From the NCBI GenBank assembly GCA_030266365.1, contig JAJDHV010000013.1, positions 1-33,493 on the forward strand: DNA of 33,493 nt, in the 5' to 3' direction. This DNA is from Synergistaceae bacterium OttesenSCG-928-I11. GTDB lineage: Bacteria > Synergistota > Synergistia > Synergistales > Synergistaceae. The translations under genes and the position numbers were made by a program. Below are positions 7,341 to 15,272 of this stretch, in pieces (the stretch's first letter is position 1; the number at the start of each line of letters is the position of its first letter). The notes under the pieces are model-generated. The model saw only the letters and a program-made list of their open reading frames with translations. It was not told the origin of the DNA and did no database searches.

Positions 7341-8162
7341 ATGGGATCGATCAGCAGGACGTATTGGCGTACCGATCAGGCGAGAGATCTGGATTTTTTG
7401 ACCGCGTCCTACAACAGGGGAGAGGCCGAGTGCCACTTCCACCACGGTTTTACGATCAGCGCCGTCGAGAGCGGTTCGCTGCCGATGTTGTTCCGGGATT
7501 TCCGGGCGATCCTCCACCCCGGCGAACTCCTGTTCATGGGGCCCGACGTCCCGCATTCGTTCGACGGGGGGCATCAGGTCGACGGTTGCAGTTACCGCAC
7601 GCTGACGCACCCCGGCGGACGCAACTATCGGGAACTCGAGGAGATGCTGAAGTGCCGGAGAAATTCCATCTGCATCATTCGCGACGAAGCCCTGTGGAGG
7701 GATTTTCTGAGAGGGGTCAAGGGCGTCGAAGAGGGAGAGAGCCGCAACGTCGACGAAGTGGACGAGCTGTCGCGGAACCTCTTTTCCGACGCTTCGCGGC
7801 ACGAGATCTGGAAATTCGATGTCCGCATCCCGCAGGTCCGCGCGGCAAAACGATATATCGACGCGAACTACAGAAAATCGCCGGATATCGACGAGATTGC
7901 GACGGCGAGCGGCTTGAGCCCGCGTCACTTTACCAGGTTGTTCAAGAGCGAGGTCGGCATGACCGCGCACCGCTACCTGAACCAGTTGAAGGTCAACGCG
8001 GCGCGCAAGATGTTGGCTGCGGGCGTCCCCATGCTCTGGTTGACGTACGAACTCGGATTCACGGATCAAAGCCATTTTTCCAAGACGTTTTCAAAGCTGA
8101 CGGGCGTTTCGCCGCTGCGATACGCGAGCGGAACGGTTTCGAAGGAGCAAGCGGCAGTCTAG
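7341..8162 (+). CDS. AraC-family transcriptional regulator with cupin sensor domain
   Basis: A 273-residue regulator. Residues about 10-130 form a cupin-like ligand domain, with His32, His34 and His35 in the first strand motif, LHPGELLFMGPDVPHSF (58-74) and a CSYRTLTHPGG strand. Residues about 168-262 form the twin helix-turn-helix of AraC proteins: AKRYIDANYRKSPDIDEIA, then SGLSPRHFTRLFKSEVG, and the second helix in LGFTDQSHFSKTFSKLTGVS (238-257). The start ATG follows AGGTGAGGAGAGC. It sits between the module 1 reductase and a symporter on the same strand, so it probably senses the substrate or a product and activates reductase and uptake genes. The ligand is not evident. Confidence 0.9.
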   Translation: MGSISRTYWRTDQARDLDFLTASYNRGEAECHFHHGFTISAVESGSLPMLFRDFRAILHPGELLFMGPDVPHSFDGGHQVDGCSYRTLTHPGGRNYRELEEMLKCRRNSICIIRDEALWRDFLRGVKGVEEGESRNVDEVDELSRNLFSDASRHEIWKFDVRIPQVRAAKRYIDANYRKSPDIDEIATASGLSPRHFTRLFKSEVGMTAHRYLNQLKVNAARKMLAAGVPMLWLTYELGFTDQSHFSKTFSKLTGVSPLRYASGTVSKEQAAV

Positions 8163-8205
8163 CATTTTTATTTTTGTCTTTTCAAAATCGAGAGGAGGGC
8201 AACGC

Positions 8206-9849
8206 ATGTTCGAATTCACCACGTTGGATACCATCGTCGTCGTCATTTACTTCCTGATTATGGTTGGCATCATCTATTTCAGCTCCCGGTCCGTCAAAAG
8301 CTCGGACGACTTTCTGATTGGCGGAAAGCGTTTCGGCTCGTTCGCCACGATGGCGACGCAAGGGGCCTCCATGAAGGGTTCCGCGTCGCTCGTCGGATAC
8401 GCGGGCGGCGCATGGACGAACGGGATCGGCGTTTTGTTCGCGAGTCAGTGCTACAACATGGGTGGATGGCTCGCCGTCATGATCGGGCTCGCCCGCAGGT
8501 TGAAGAAGTGCGGCGACGCCCTGGACATCAAGAGCGTCGGCGACGTCTTCAAATACCGGTACAACGACAACAAGGTCGCGCGCATCTGCGGCGGCATCGC
8601 CTCGACATGGCTCGCGCTCGCGACGATGGCGAGCCAGCTTGTCGCGATCAGCCTTCTGCTGTACATGGCGGCGGGCCACTACGGCCTCACGTACAACCAG
8701 TGCCTCGTGATCAGCGGTGTGATCGCGGTCGGCTGTACGATCTTCGGCGGCCTCGTCTCGGTCATCTACACGGACGTCTTCCAGTGGTGCGTCATGACGC
8801 CGACGATCTTTGTGATCATCCCGCTCTTTTGTATCATGCACGGCGCAACGCCGAGCAACATCCACGCGACGCTCGCCGCCGAGCAGTTCTTCGATCTGCG
8901 CCCGAACCCGACCTGGATCGCCCTTCTCATGAGCGGGCTTCTGACGTCCGTCGCCGACATCGTCTATCTGACGCGCTTCATCTCGGCGAAGGACGAACGC
9001 TCCGCCGTCCGCGGCAGCACGTTCGGCTTCCTCTATACGACGCTGTGGGCGGGCATCGTCCTCTTCTTCGGGCTGGCTGCGGCGATTCTCATCAAGCCGG
9101 ACATGGTCACCGGCACGGACCAGGTGTTGTACAAGCTCATGGGCATGGTCCTCCCCTCGGGGCTGCTCGGTCTCTTCGGGGCGGCGCTCTTCGCCACCAC
9201 CATTTCGACGATCGACTCGTACCTGCACATCGCCGTCGTCGCCGTTACGGTCGACATCCGGGACGTCGTTTCGTCGAAGAAGCTCACGGACAGGCAGGAG
9301 CTGATCTTCGCGCGCGTCCTGACGGTCGTGTTGACCGCCCTGTGCGTCATCTTCGTCGTCAGCATGAAGGGGATCATCGCCATCTTCAACCTCGGCTGGG
9401 GCGTCTACGCGTCGGCGGTCTTCATGCCGCTCATGGCGACGTTCTTCTGGCGAAAGGCCACGGCGGAGAGCACGCTCGCGGGCATCGCGACCGGCGTTGC
9501 AGCCTATCTCTTTACATACTACAGCGGCTGGAAACTGCCGATCATGTGGGGCGTCGGCCTGTCGCTCGCAGCGGTGGTGATCGTTGCGCTCATACAGAAC
9601 AAAGACACCGATCTCCTTCCGGGGTTCGGGGATCGCGGCAAAGTCGTGAAAGGCTATCCGCAGGACGTCTGGATCTTCGGCGGAGCGCTCGTCGGGTGCA
9701 TCGGCACGCTCGCCATCTCCATCGGTGTCGGCATGTGGGTCAACTGGATTCATATCGTCGTCGGGCTTGTCGTGATGAGTATCGGTATGAAACTCCTTAC
9801 GACCGGAACCCCGAAAGGGGAGCTGGACCCCGCCGCAGCGGTAAAATAA
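8206..9849 (+). CDS. Sodium:solute symporter (SSS family)
   Basis: A 547-residue inner-membrane protein with about 13 hydrophobic segments, the first at residues 8-26 (TIVVVIYFLIMVGIIYFSS). Typical SSS features are the DDFLIGGKRFGSF stretch after helix 1, the unwound segment TQGASMKGSASLVGYAGGAW, and ALFATTISTIDSYLHI in the later sodium-site region. It should import a small organic solute with Na+. Start ATG follows GAGAGGAGGG; it is 43 bp after the AraC gene and closes with a strong terminator at 9865. Its place behind reductase module 1 makes the reductase substrate the likely cargo, for example an amino acid or N-methylated derivative. That is inference from context. Confidence 0.92.
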   Translation: MFEFTTLDTIVVVIYFLIMVGIIYFSSRSVKSSDDFLIGGKRFGSFATMATQGASMKGSASLVGYAGGAWTNGIGVLFASQCYNMGGWLAVMIGLARRLKKCGDALDIKSVGDVFKYRYNDNKVARICGGIASTWLALATMASQLVAISLLLYMAAGHYGLTYNQCLVISGVIAVGCTIFGGLVSVIYTDVFQWCVMTPTIFVIIPLFCIMHGATPSNIHATLAAEQFFDLRPNPTWIALLMSGLLTSVADIVYLTRFISAKDERSAVRGSTFGFLYTTLWAGIVLFFGLAAAILIKPDMVTGTDQVLYKLMGMVLPSGLLGLFGAALFATTISTIDSYLHIAVVAVTVDIRDVVSSKKLTDRQELIFARVLTVVLTALCVIFVVSMKGIIAIFNLGWGVYASAVFMPLMATFFWRKATAESTLAGIATGVAAYLFTYYSGWKLPIMWGVGLSLAAVVIVALIQNKDTDLLPGFGDRGKVVKGYPQDVWIFGGALVGCIGTLAISIGVGMWVNWIHIVVGLVVMSIGMKLLTTGTPKGELDPAAAVK

Positions 9850-9864
9850 CGACCGACAACGCAC

Positions 9865-9909
9865 AAGGGGGACGCGGTCTCGAGCCGCGTCCCCCTTTTT
9901 TCGTTTTTT
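9865..9909 (+). terminator. Intrinsic terminator after the symporter gene
   Basis: 13-bp stem AAGGGGGACGCGG / CCGCGTCCCCCTT (9865-9877 and 9885-9897), loop TCTCGAG, followed by a T-rich tract. It ends the module 1 transcript against the convergent peptidase gene. Confidence 0.92.
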
Positions 9910-9914
9910 TCCGG

Positions 9915-11282
9915 CTATTCGCCGTATCGTCTGCCGCGCAGGTGGTTGAGCATGTGGGCAGTGGTCCGGATCCCCTGGATGTAGCAGTCGAGGCGCAGGT
10001 TTTCGTTCGGGGCGTGGTTGGCCTCGTCGACGTTGGCGTAGGGGACGGAGATGACGGGCAGTCCCGCGTGCTCCGTCCAGACGTCGTTCGGCAGGCTGCC
10101 GCCCATCACGGGCTGCACGACGGGGTTGCGCCCGAACGCCGCGCGCACGGCGTCCACGATGTCGCGGCAGATCGGCAGGCCGGGGTCGGTCTTGGAGGGG
10201 TGCATGTCCGCGCCCTCGTGTCGCACCGCGACTCTGCCTCGAAGGGGTGTTTTTGCAACGTGGCGTTCGATGTTGCGCAGGATCCGGCCGGCCTTCTGGT
10301 TTGCCACGAGGCGCACGTCCAGTTTGGCGACGGCGCGCGCCGGGACGATGTTCTTGACGTCGTCGGGGCTTCCGCAGCCGAGTGCGTTGATCGTCAACGT
10401 CGGGCGGAAGCAAAGATTACGGTAGTACGTTGCCTTGTCCAGGTCTATCCGTTCGACGCCGAAGATGTTCGCGAGCTCGTCTGGGTCGTACGGCATGCGG
10501 TCGACCAGCTCCAGCTCGTACGGCGTCGGCGGCTGGACGTCGTCGTAAAAACCTTCGATCAGCACGTTTCCGTCGCGGTCGATCATGGTGCTCAAGAGGT
10601 GGTTCAGTTCCCATGCGGCGTTCGGGATGACGCCGCCCTTGTTGCCGGAGTGGTTGTCCGTCGTCGACGTCTCGACCTCGATCGCAAAATTGAAGACGCC
10701 CCGATTGCCGAAGCAGATGGCGGGCACGTCCGACTTGTCCATGGGGCCGTCCGAGACGTAGACGATGTCGCACGCCAGCATGTCTCGGTGTCCGGTGACG
10801 AAATGCGGCAGGTGTTTGCTCCCCGCCTCCTCCTCGCCCTCAAAGATGAACTTGCAGTGGATCGGCACGTCCCCCTCCGTTTTCAGGAACGCCTGCGTCG
10901 CGAAGAGATGGGCCAGGTGCTGCCCCTTGTTGTCGGCGACGCCGCGCGCGAACATGCGTCCGTCGCGAATCGTCCCCTCGAATGGCGGGCTTGTCCAGGC
11001 CGCTAGCGGTTCGACCGGCTGGACGTCGTAGTGTCCGTAGAAGAGCACCGTCGGCGCGTTCGGGTCGGACGCGCGCAGTTCGCCGTAGAGAATGGGGTTC
11101 CCCGCCGTTTCGCAGAGATACGTTTCGATGCCTGCGTTCTCCATGAGCTCCTTCAAAAACTCCGCGCATCGGCGCGTGTTTTCCGCGTCGTCCGCGATGC
11201 TGGGATAGGTCACGTACTTCGCCAGCACCTCGACATATTTTTTCTCGTTTTCCCCGATATACCGAATGACATCGTCGATCAC
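9915..11282 (-). CDS. M20-family metallopeptidase (dipeptidase-like)
   Basis: A zinc metallopeptidase of about 455 residues, likely a cytosolic dipeptidase or acyl-amino-acid hydrolase. Metal and catalytic motifs: GHYDVQP (metal His and catalytic-region Asp), GVADNKGQHLA (bridging Asp), FEGEEEAGS (general base Glu and metal Glu), VSDGP (metal Asp), and near the C-terminus NVDEANHAPNE (metal His). A lid domain with DNHSGNKGGVIPNAA separates the halves. GTG codons occur at 11291 and 11282. GGAGAG abuts the first, so the second, about 10 nt behind it, is the better start. No signal peptide. It converges with the symporter gene. No substrate can be named. Confidence 0.93.
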   Translation of the reverse strand: MIDDVIRYIGENEKKYVEVLAKYVTYPSIADDAENTRRCAEFLKELMENAGIETYLCETAGNPILYGELRASDPNAPTVLFYGHYDVQPVEPLAAWTSPPFEGTIRDGRMFARGVADNKGQHLAHLFATQAFLKTEGDVPIHCKFIFEGEEEAGSKHLPHFVTGHRDMLACDIVYVSDGPMDKSDVPAICFGNRGVFNFAIEVETSTTDNHSGNKGGVIPNAAWELNHLLSTMIDRDGNVLIEGFYDDVQPPTPYELELVDRMPYDPDELANIFGVERIDLDKATYYRNLCFRPTLTINALGCGSPDDVKNIVPARAVAKLDVRLVANQKAGRILRNIERHVAKTPLRGRVAVRHEGADMHPSKTDPGLPICRDIVDAVRAAFGRNPVVQPVMGGSLPNDVWTEHAGLPVISVPYANVDEANHAPNENLRLDCYIQGIRTTAHMLNHLRGRRYGE

Positions 11283-11338
11283 TGCGATCACTCTCCTTTA
11301 TGGTTGTTGGCTGTTTCCATTCTATCGCAAAGCGATAC

Positions 11339-11374
11339 AAAAAAACTGCGCGAGAACGAGCTCGCGCAGTTTTT
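11339..11374 (-). terminator. Intrinsic terminator downstream of the surface-protein gene
   Basis: AAAAACTGCGCGAG-aacgag-CTCGCGCAGTTTTT; read leftwards the stem is followed by a run of T. It lies 35 bp after the surface-protein stop and upstream of the peptidase start. The symmetric A and T flanks could let it work both ways. Confidence 0.88.
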
Positions 11375-11408
11375 ATCGGTTTGGTTTCGATTGGCCGGGG
11401 GCGACTTG

Positions 11409-13748
11409 CTATTTTTTCTTTCTCAGTACGAACGGAAGGACTGCAAGCAGCAGTACAGGCAAGCCGGTTGTGCAGCCGCTGCTGCCGGACGAACCGTTGT
11501 CGCTCTTTGCCACCAGCGCGATCGGGTCCTCTGCCCAGCCATTCTTCTCTCCATCGAAGATGTAGAGATATTTTTGGTTGCCGCTCTCTTTGAGGGTGAC
11601 GCCGTATTGCGGTTTGCCGGGGACCGTTACCATGTCCGAATCCGCGAAGCCGACGGCGGAGTCGTCGATGATCGTGACGATGGCATCCAATATCGCTTTG
11701 TTGTTCTCGAAGCGGAAGAGTTTGTCTTTGTAGTGGGCGAGAAGGTCGATCGCCTCGCCGGTCTTGAAGTATTTATTGACATGCCAGTTGGCGAACATGT
11801 CGTCCGAGCTGGCCATATTGGGCAACGCCGTGCCGTTGGGCGATGTCGGGGCGGCGGGGAAGGGGAGGGATGTCGCCACGACGACGGCCCCTCCGATCGC
11901 GACCTTCTGGTATACCTTGATCGCGGATGCGACGGTCGCCGGATTCAGGTTCGTGTCTCCGTCCGCGATGATCGTGTTGGCGTTTTTCTTGATGGCGCTC
12001 TGATCGAGGGAGACCGTCTCGATGTCGAGGCCGGTGAGGAGCTTCATCTGGTTTTTCACGTCGTCGAGCACCTGCTGTGCCACGTCCCCGACCTCGACGT
12101 CCGGTGCGTCGTCGACGCGAATGAACGTCCAGTCGTATCTTATGTAGCTGTTGTCGCCCCTGTATCCTGGCAGATGGAAGCGAACCTGTACCCTGTGGTA
12201 ATCCGCGAGCTTGACCGGAAAGTCAAAGTCTACAGTGCCTTCCAGCACATCGCCGTCCTTGAAGATGATGTTGTTGCTCGACGGCGCAACCAGCCGCGCT
12301 CCCGTCTCGCTGTTCCAAAGTCGAATATGATGGATGCTGTCGACCGGGACGGACGCGCTTCTGACGAGGGCCTTCGTCGGGTCGCTCGGGTTCACGAAGC
12401 GCCATTTGATCCCAGTAATCGCCGTGCCGTTATCCGACGTGACGTACTCGACATATGGGACGAAGCTCGCCATCTGTTCCTCGATTGTCTTGATCTTGGG
12501 CGTCTTGCCGCTTATCGTCCCGTTCGCGAACGTCATCGTGAACTCTTTTTCAGAGAGGCCGGATTCGGCCTTGCCCCACAGGTAGACGAGTTTATCGTCA
12601 TCGTTCCGTGGAACGTACTGCTCTTCGGAAGCGTCGTATTTGAAGTTGAACTCCATATCCTTATTATCGATCTTTGTGCCGGTGCCACTGCTGCTAACGG
12701 CGAATTCCGACTCCGGGCCATATGTGAACGAGACGTTTTTGAGCGATATCTTGCCGTTGCCCAGATCGATGATGGCTGGGGAGTTGTTGCCGAAGCCGAG
12801 CCAGACGTTATTCGCGTACACGCCATTGGAGAACTGTGTGCCCGCGGTTCCGCTCTTGTACGTATAGTCGGCCTTTCCGCCCTTAATCGCAGCTCTGAAA
12901 TTGGGCTGGAGGTGGAGAGCTGGAATGCGAAACGACCAACGTGTCCTTCCAACAAAGTTCTGATAAGACGCGCCGTCGCAAAAGTAGATGCGCACGTTCG
13001 CCCAGTTCGTATAGGGGATCGGGGTTGTGAGCGTGTATGTGCCCTCGATCTTGTCGCCATTCTGGAGCGCTTTGGATATGCGCAGCTCCTGTCTGGTGCC
13101 GTTTTCTGGATACACCCTGATCTGGTCTACGAAGGCAAGGGAGAGGGTATCGCTTTTCGTCAGAGTTGTGTTCGGGTCGCTTGGGTTGACGAACTTCCAC
13201 TTCACGGCGGTGATGAAGTCGGCATCGTTCGTGACGAGTTCGATCGCGGGGATATAGCTCTGCATCTGCTGCTCCAGCGTGATCATGTTCGGTATGTTTC
13301 CGTTTACCGTTTCGCCCCCGGCTTCGATCAAAAATTCTTTTCCATACATCCCCGGGCCGTCGGCCTTATCCCAAAAATGGACGTAGTTATCCGTATGATC
13401 GTCGAGCGATTCGTAGGGCACATGCGCCTGCTCGTCCACGTTATATTTGAGGAAGAAGGTCATGTCTTTGCCTTCGATGCTCTTCGCCGAGGCCTTGTTG
13501 ACGCCGTAAGAGTATGTGCCGTTTTTGATCGTCAGTTTCCCTTCGACCTGTTTATCGAGATTTTTTACATCTATATAGAAGTTGTTGAATTGTGGCGATG
13601 TTAAGGCATTGACGCTCTTCCCATCTACCACACTCGCTTCTATCTGCGATTGAACCCAAATGGTGGGCGCTGCAAAAGCTGCTCCCGTCAACAGTGAAAC
13701 GACAAAAATGGACAAAACAAACACAAGAGACAAAGTGCGCTTCAACAC
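11409..13748 (-). CDS. Exported surface protein with duplicated domain and Synerg-CTERM sorting signal
   Basis: A 779-residue secreted protein of unknown function. It has an N-terminal signal peptide (KRTLSLVFVLSIFVVSLL, then AFA-AP) and a C-terminal tail: GSSGSSGC, the helix TTGLPVLLLAVLPFVL and RKKK. That layout matches the Synerg-CTERM sorting signal known from Synergistota. Between them a module of roughly 170 residues occurs twice: LEQQMQSYIPAIELVT / IEEQMASFVPYVEYVT, then VKWKFVNPSDPNTTL / IKWRFVNPSDPTKAL, ending in WSFRI / WTFIR, probably beta-rich. A C-terminal region before the tail (SGNQKYLYIFDGEKNGW) resembles linkers in such proteins. The start is a GTG at 13748 behind AGGAGGAA. 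It is monocistronic, with its own promoter and terminator. Confidence 0.85.
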   Translation of the reverse strand: MLKRTLSLVFVLSIFVVSLLTGAAFAAPTIWVQSQIEASVVDGKSVNALTSPQFNNFYIDVKNLDKQVEGKLTIKNGTYSYGVNKASAKSIEGKDMTFFLKYNVDEQAHVPYESLDDHTDNYVHFWDKADGPGMYGKEFLIEAGGETVNGNIPNMITLEQQMQSYIPAIELVTNDADFITAVKWKFVNPSDPNTTLTKSDTLSLAFVDQIRVYPENGTRQELRISKALQNGDKIEGTYTLTTPIPYTNWANVRIYFCDGASYQNFVGRTRWSFRIPALHLQPNFRAAIKGGKADYTYKSGTAGTQFSNGVYANNVWLGFGNNSPAIIDLGNGKISLKNVSFTYGPESEFAVSSSGTGTKIDNKDMEFNFKYDASEEQYVPRNDDDKLVYLWGKAESGLSEKEFTMTFANGTISGKTPKIKTIEEQMASFVPYVEYVTSDNGTAITGIKWRFVNPSDPTKALVRSASVPVDSIHHIRLWNSETGARLVAPSSNNIIFKDGDVLEGTVDFDFPVKLADYHRVQVRFHLPGYRGDNSYIRYDWTFIRVDDAPDVEVGDVAQQVLDDVKNQMKLLTGLDIETVSLDQSAIKKNANTIIADGDTNLNPATVASAIKVYQKVAIGGAVVVATSLPFPAAPTSPNGTALPNMASSDDMFANWHVNKYFKTGEAIDLLAHYKDKLFRFENNKAILDAIVTIIDDSAVGFADSDMVTVPGKPQYGVTLKESGNQKYLYIFDGEKNGWAEDPIALVAKSDNGSSGSSGCTTGLPVLLLAVLPFVLRKKK

Positions 13749-14010
13749 AATGATTCCTCCTCATGTTTTTAATGTGGTGCGGTTTTGTGAAACCAATATT
13801 CGTTCTCTTTGTATCAACCTCCCATCGAGAAGCAGGAGTTCGGCTAACCAGCACAATTTGCTCGCTCAGCCGGTTAAGTTGAAAAAAGAGTGTGGCAAAA
13901 GCTTCGAAATAACTTGTGTCGATATGAACTACAAGTAAAAAAGATAAGGTCAAAATATTTTGCAAAAAATAATTTACAATTCTTTATGCTTTTTTGAATC
14001 AACTTCGAGA
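13749..14010 (-). promoter_or_regulatory. Long structured 5' leader of the surface-protein gene
   Basis: About 255 nt between the predicted transcription start and the GTG, more A/T-rich than the genes around it. Two alternative pairings share sequence: AACCGGC with GCTGGTT, and CGGCT with AGCCG. A third hairpin, AACTCC / GGAGGTT, follows. Overlapping pairings suggest an RNA switch or protein-bound leader. It matches no riboswitch class I recognise. No convincing coding sequence was seen in it. Confidence 0.4.
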
Positions 14011-14039
14011 ATAGTATGGTATCGATTTTGGTATGTCAA
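14011..14039 (-). promoter_or_regulatory. Sigma-70 promoter of the surface-protein gene
   Basis: Minus strand TTGACA (14039-14034), 17-bp spacer, TACTAT (14016-14011). A near-consensus promoter reading left, which sets the length of the leader. Confidence 0.8.
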
Positions 14040-14062
14040 GCGATTTTATTTCGGGTTCTGGA

Positions 14063-14105
14063 ATACAAAAAATCCCGCTGCTCCAAGGCAACGGGATTTT
14101 TGTAT
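14063..14105 (-). terminator. Intrinsic terminator after metQ
   Basis: ATACAAAAA-TCCCG / CGGGATTTTTGTAT around a 14-nt loop, 29 bp after the metQ stop, with a T-run when read leftwards. Confidence 0.85.
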
Positions 14106-14134
14106 GTATCGGTGACGAAATGGTGGCGCGTGTT

Positions 14135-14923
14135 TTAAAACGCCGGGACGATCCCCTTGGGGACGAGTTCGGTCTCGATGAATTTTTTCATTTCAAGGGA
14201 ATTGACGGCCTTGACGAGCGCCTGGATCTCCGGCTTGTCCTTGTCGGCAGCACGGACGACGAGCACGTTCGCGTACGGCGAGTCTTTGTCCTCGATCACG
14301 ATGGCGTCCTTCGCCGGGATCAGTCCCGCTTCGACGGCGAAGTTCGTGTTGATCACGGATGCGACGGTGTCGTCGAGCGTGCGGGGGAGCTGGGCCGCCT
14401 CGAGCTCGACGATCTTGAGCTTCTTCGGGTTGTCGGTGATGTCGCGCGCGGTGACGAGGTCGCCCTCTTTGACCTTCACGAGACCCGCCTTCTCGAGCAG
14501 GCGAAGGGCGCGCGCGCCGTTCGTCGGGTCGTTCGGAATGGCGATCGTCGATCCCTCCTTGATCTCGTCAAGCGCCTTGATCTTCTTGGAGTAGAGGCCG
14601 AGCGGCTCGATGTGGATCTTGGCGACCCAGACGAGATCGAGTTTCTGCTCGTTCACCATGTTGTCGAGGTAGGGAATGTGCTGGAAGAAGTTGGCCGTGA
14701 GGCTGCCGTCGTTCAGCGCGATGTTCGGCGTGACGTAGTCGTTGAACTCCTTGATCTCGACCTTGTAGCCGTCCGCCTCCATCAGGCCCGCTGCGACCTT
14801 GATGATCTCCCCGTGCGGGAAGGGCGTGACGCCCACGACGATCTTCGTCTCCGCCGCGAACGCGGAGAATGCGAATGCTGCGACGAGTGCCGCCGCGATT
14901 GCGAGAATTTTTACCGTTTTCAT
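14135..14923 (-). CDS. metQ: MetQ/NlpA-family substrate-binding protein (methionine ABC uptake)
   Basis: A 262-residue periplasmic binding protein of the methionine uptake (NlpA/MetQ) family. Motifs: VVGVTPFPHGEI (29-40), the substrate-pocket stretch NDGSLTANFFQHIPYL, AIPNDPTNGARALRLLE and NTNFAVEAGL. The signal peptide ends in AFA-AE with no lipobox Cys, so it is probably soluble in the periplasm and not a lipoprotein as in many relatives. The start ATG at 14923 has GGAGG 8 nt upstream. The permease and ATPase genes (metI, metN) are not adjacent. Expression seems to be set by the Met-rich leader and terminator at 15030-15181. Specificity for methionine is inferred from the family and the leader peptide. 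Confidence 0.9.
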   Translation of the reverse strand: MKTVKILAIAAALVAAFAFSAFAAETKIVVGVTPFPHGEIIKVAAGLMEADGYKVEIKEFNDYVTPNIALNDGSLTANFFQHIPYLDNMVNEQKLDLVWVAKIHIEPLGLYSKKIKALDEIKEGSTIAIPNDPTNGARALRLLEKAGLVKVKEGDLVTARDITDNPKKLKIVELEAAQLPRTLDDTVASVINTNFAVEAGLIPAKDAIVIEDKDSPYANVLVVRAADKDKPEIQALVKAVNSLEMKKFIETELVPKGIVPAF

Positions 14924-15029
14924 CTCTGTGGCCTCCAATAATTTGATTTTTGTATTCGTGCCGCGAATTGTTCGCGTGAAAAAATTTCGGTGTTGCCTGC
15001 CCTCCTTTGCGAGAAGCGGATAAGAAAAC

Positions 15030-15067
15030 AAAAAACGAGGGTCCCTTCGAATGAAAGGGACCCTCGT
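15030..15067 (-). terminator. Leader terminator (attenuator) upstream of metQ
   Basis: Read leftwards: ACGAGGGTCCCTT (15067-15055), 7-nt loop, AAGGGACCCTCGT (15047-15035), then T6. The 13-bp stem lies between the leader ORF and metQ, so it must be bypassed for metQ to be transcribed from the promoter at 15236. Confidence 0.88.
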
Positions 15068-15094
15068 CCTATGAGCGAATCGATGTGCACGACG

Positions 15095-15181
15095 TCAGTC
15101 GGCCGCTCCAGGCGAGGATCCCGGCGACATGCACATCATCATGGTGACGAAAAATTTCTTCGTGTGCGCGCTGTATGCCAT
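15095..15181 (-). CDS. 28-codon leader peptide with Met-Met-Met-Cys-Met run
   Basis: A short ORF starting with ATG at 15181 behind a very good ribosome binding site (AGGAGAGG, 6-nt spacing) and ending with TGA at 15097-15095. It encodes MAYSAHTKKFFVT, then MMMCM (codons 14-18), then SPGSSPGAAD. The stop is 28 nt before the terminator. The codons after the Met run (15113-15122, GGGATCCTCG) can pair over 10 bp with the first terminator arm (CGAGGGTCCC, 15066-15057; one G-U pair). The Met codons themselves (GATGTGCA, 15137-15130) can pair with TGCACATC (15089-15082) past the stop. I infer a methionine-starvation attenuator: stalling on the Met codons would free the antiterminator. Translation has not been shown. 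Confidence 0.75.
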   Translation of the reverse strand: MAYSAHTKKFFVTMMMCMSPGSSPGAAD

Positions 15182-15235
15182 GCAGATCCTCTCCTCTCTA
15201 AAAAATGAAACGGGCCGACCCGTCCGGTACGCGAA

Positions 15236-15265
15236 ATTCTAATCCGATCGGGGGCTTCTTGTCAA
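15236..15265 (-). promoter_or_regulatory. Sigma-70 promoter of the leader-metQ unit
   Basis: Minus strand TTGACA (15265-15260), 18-bp spacer, TAGAAT (15241-15236), starting 8 bp after the racemase stop. Transcription should begin about 48 nt ahead of the leader ORF. Confidence 0.82.
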
Positions 15266-15272
15266 TAGCGCC

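Noticed and set aside
11031-13604. Long plus-strand frame antisense to the surface protein
   Set aside because: No ribosome binding site or recognisable domain; the minus strand has signal peptide, repeats and sorting tail.
13660-13938. 92-codon plus-strand frame over the leader of the surface protein
   Set aside because: No start signal, no family motif, and it covers a promoter-led untranslated region read in the other direction.
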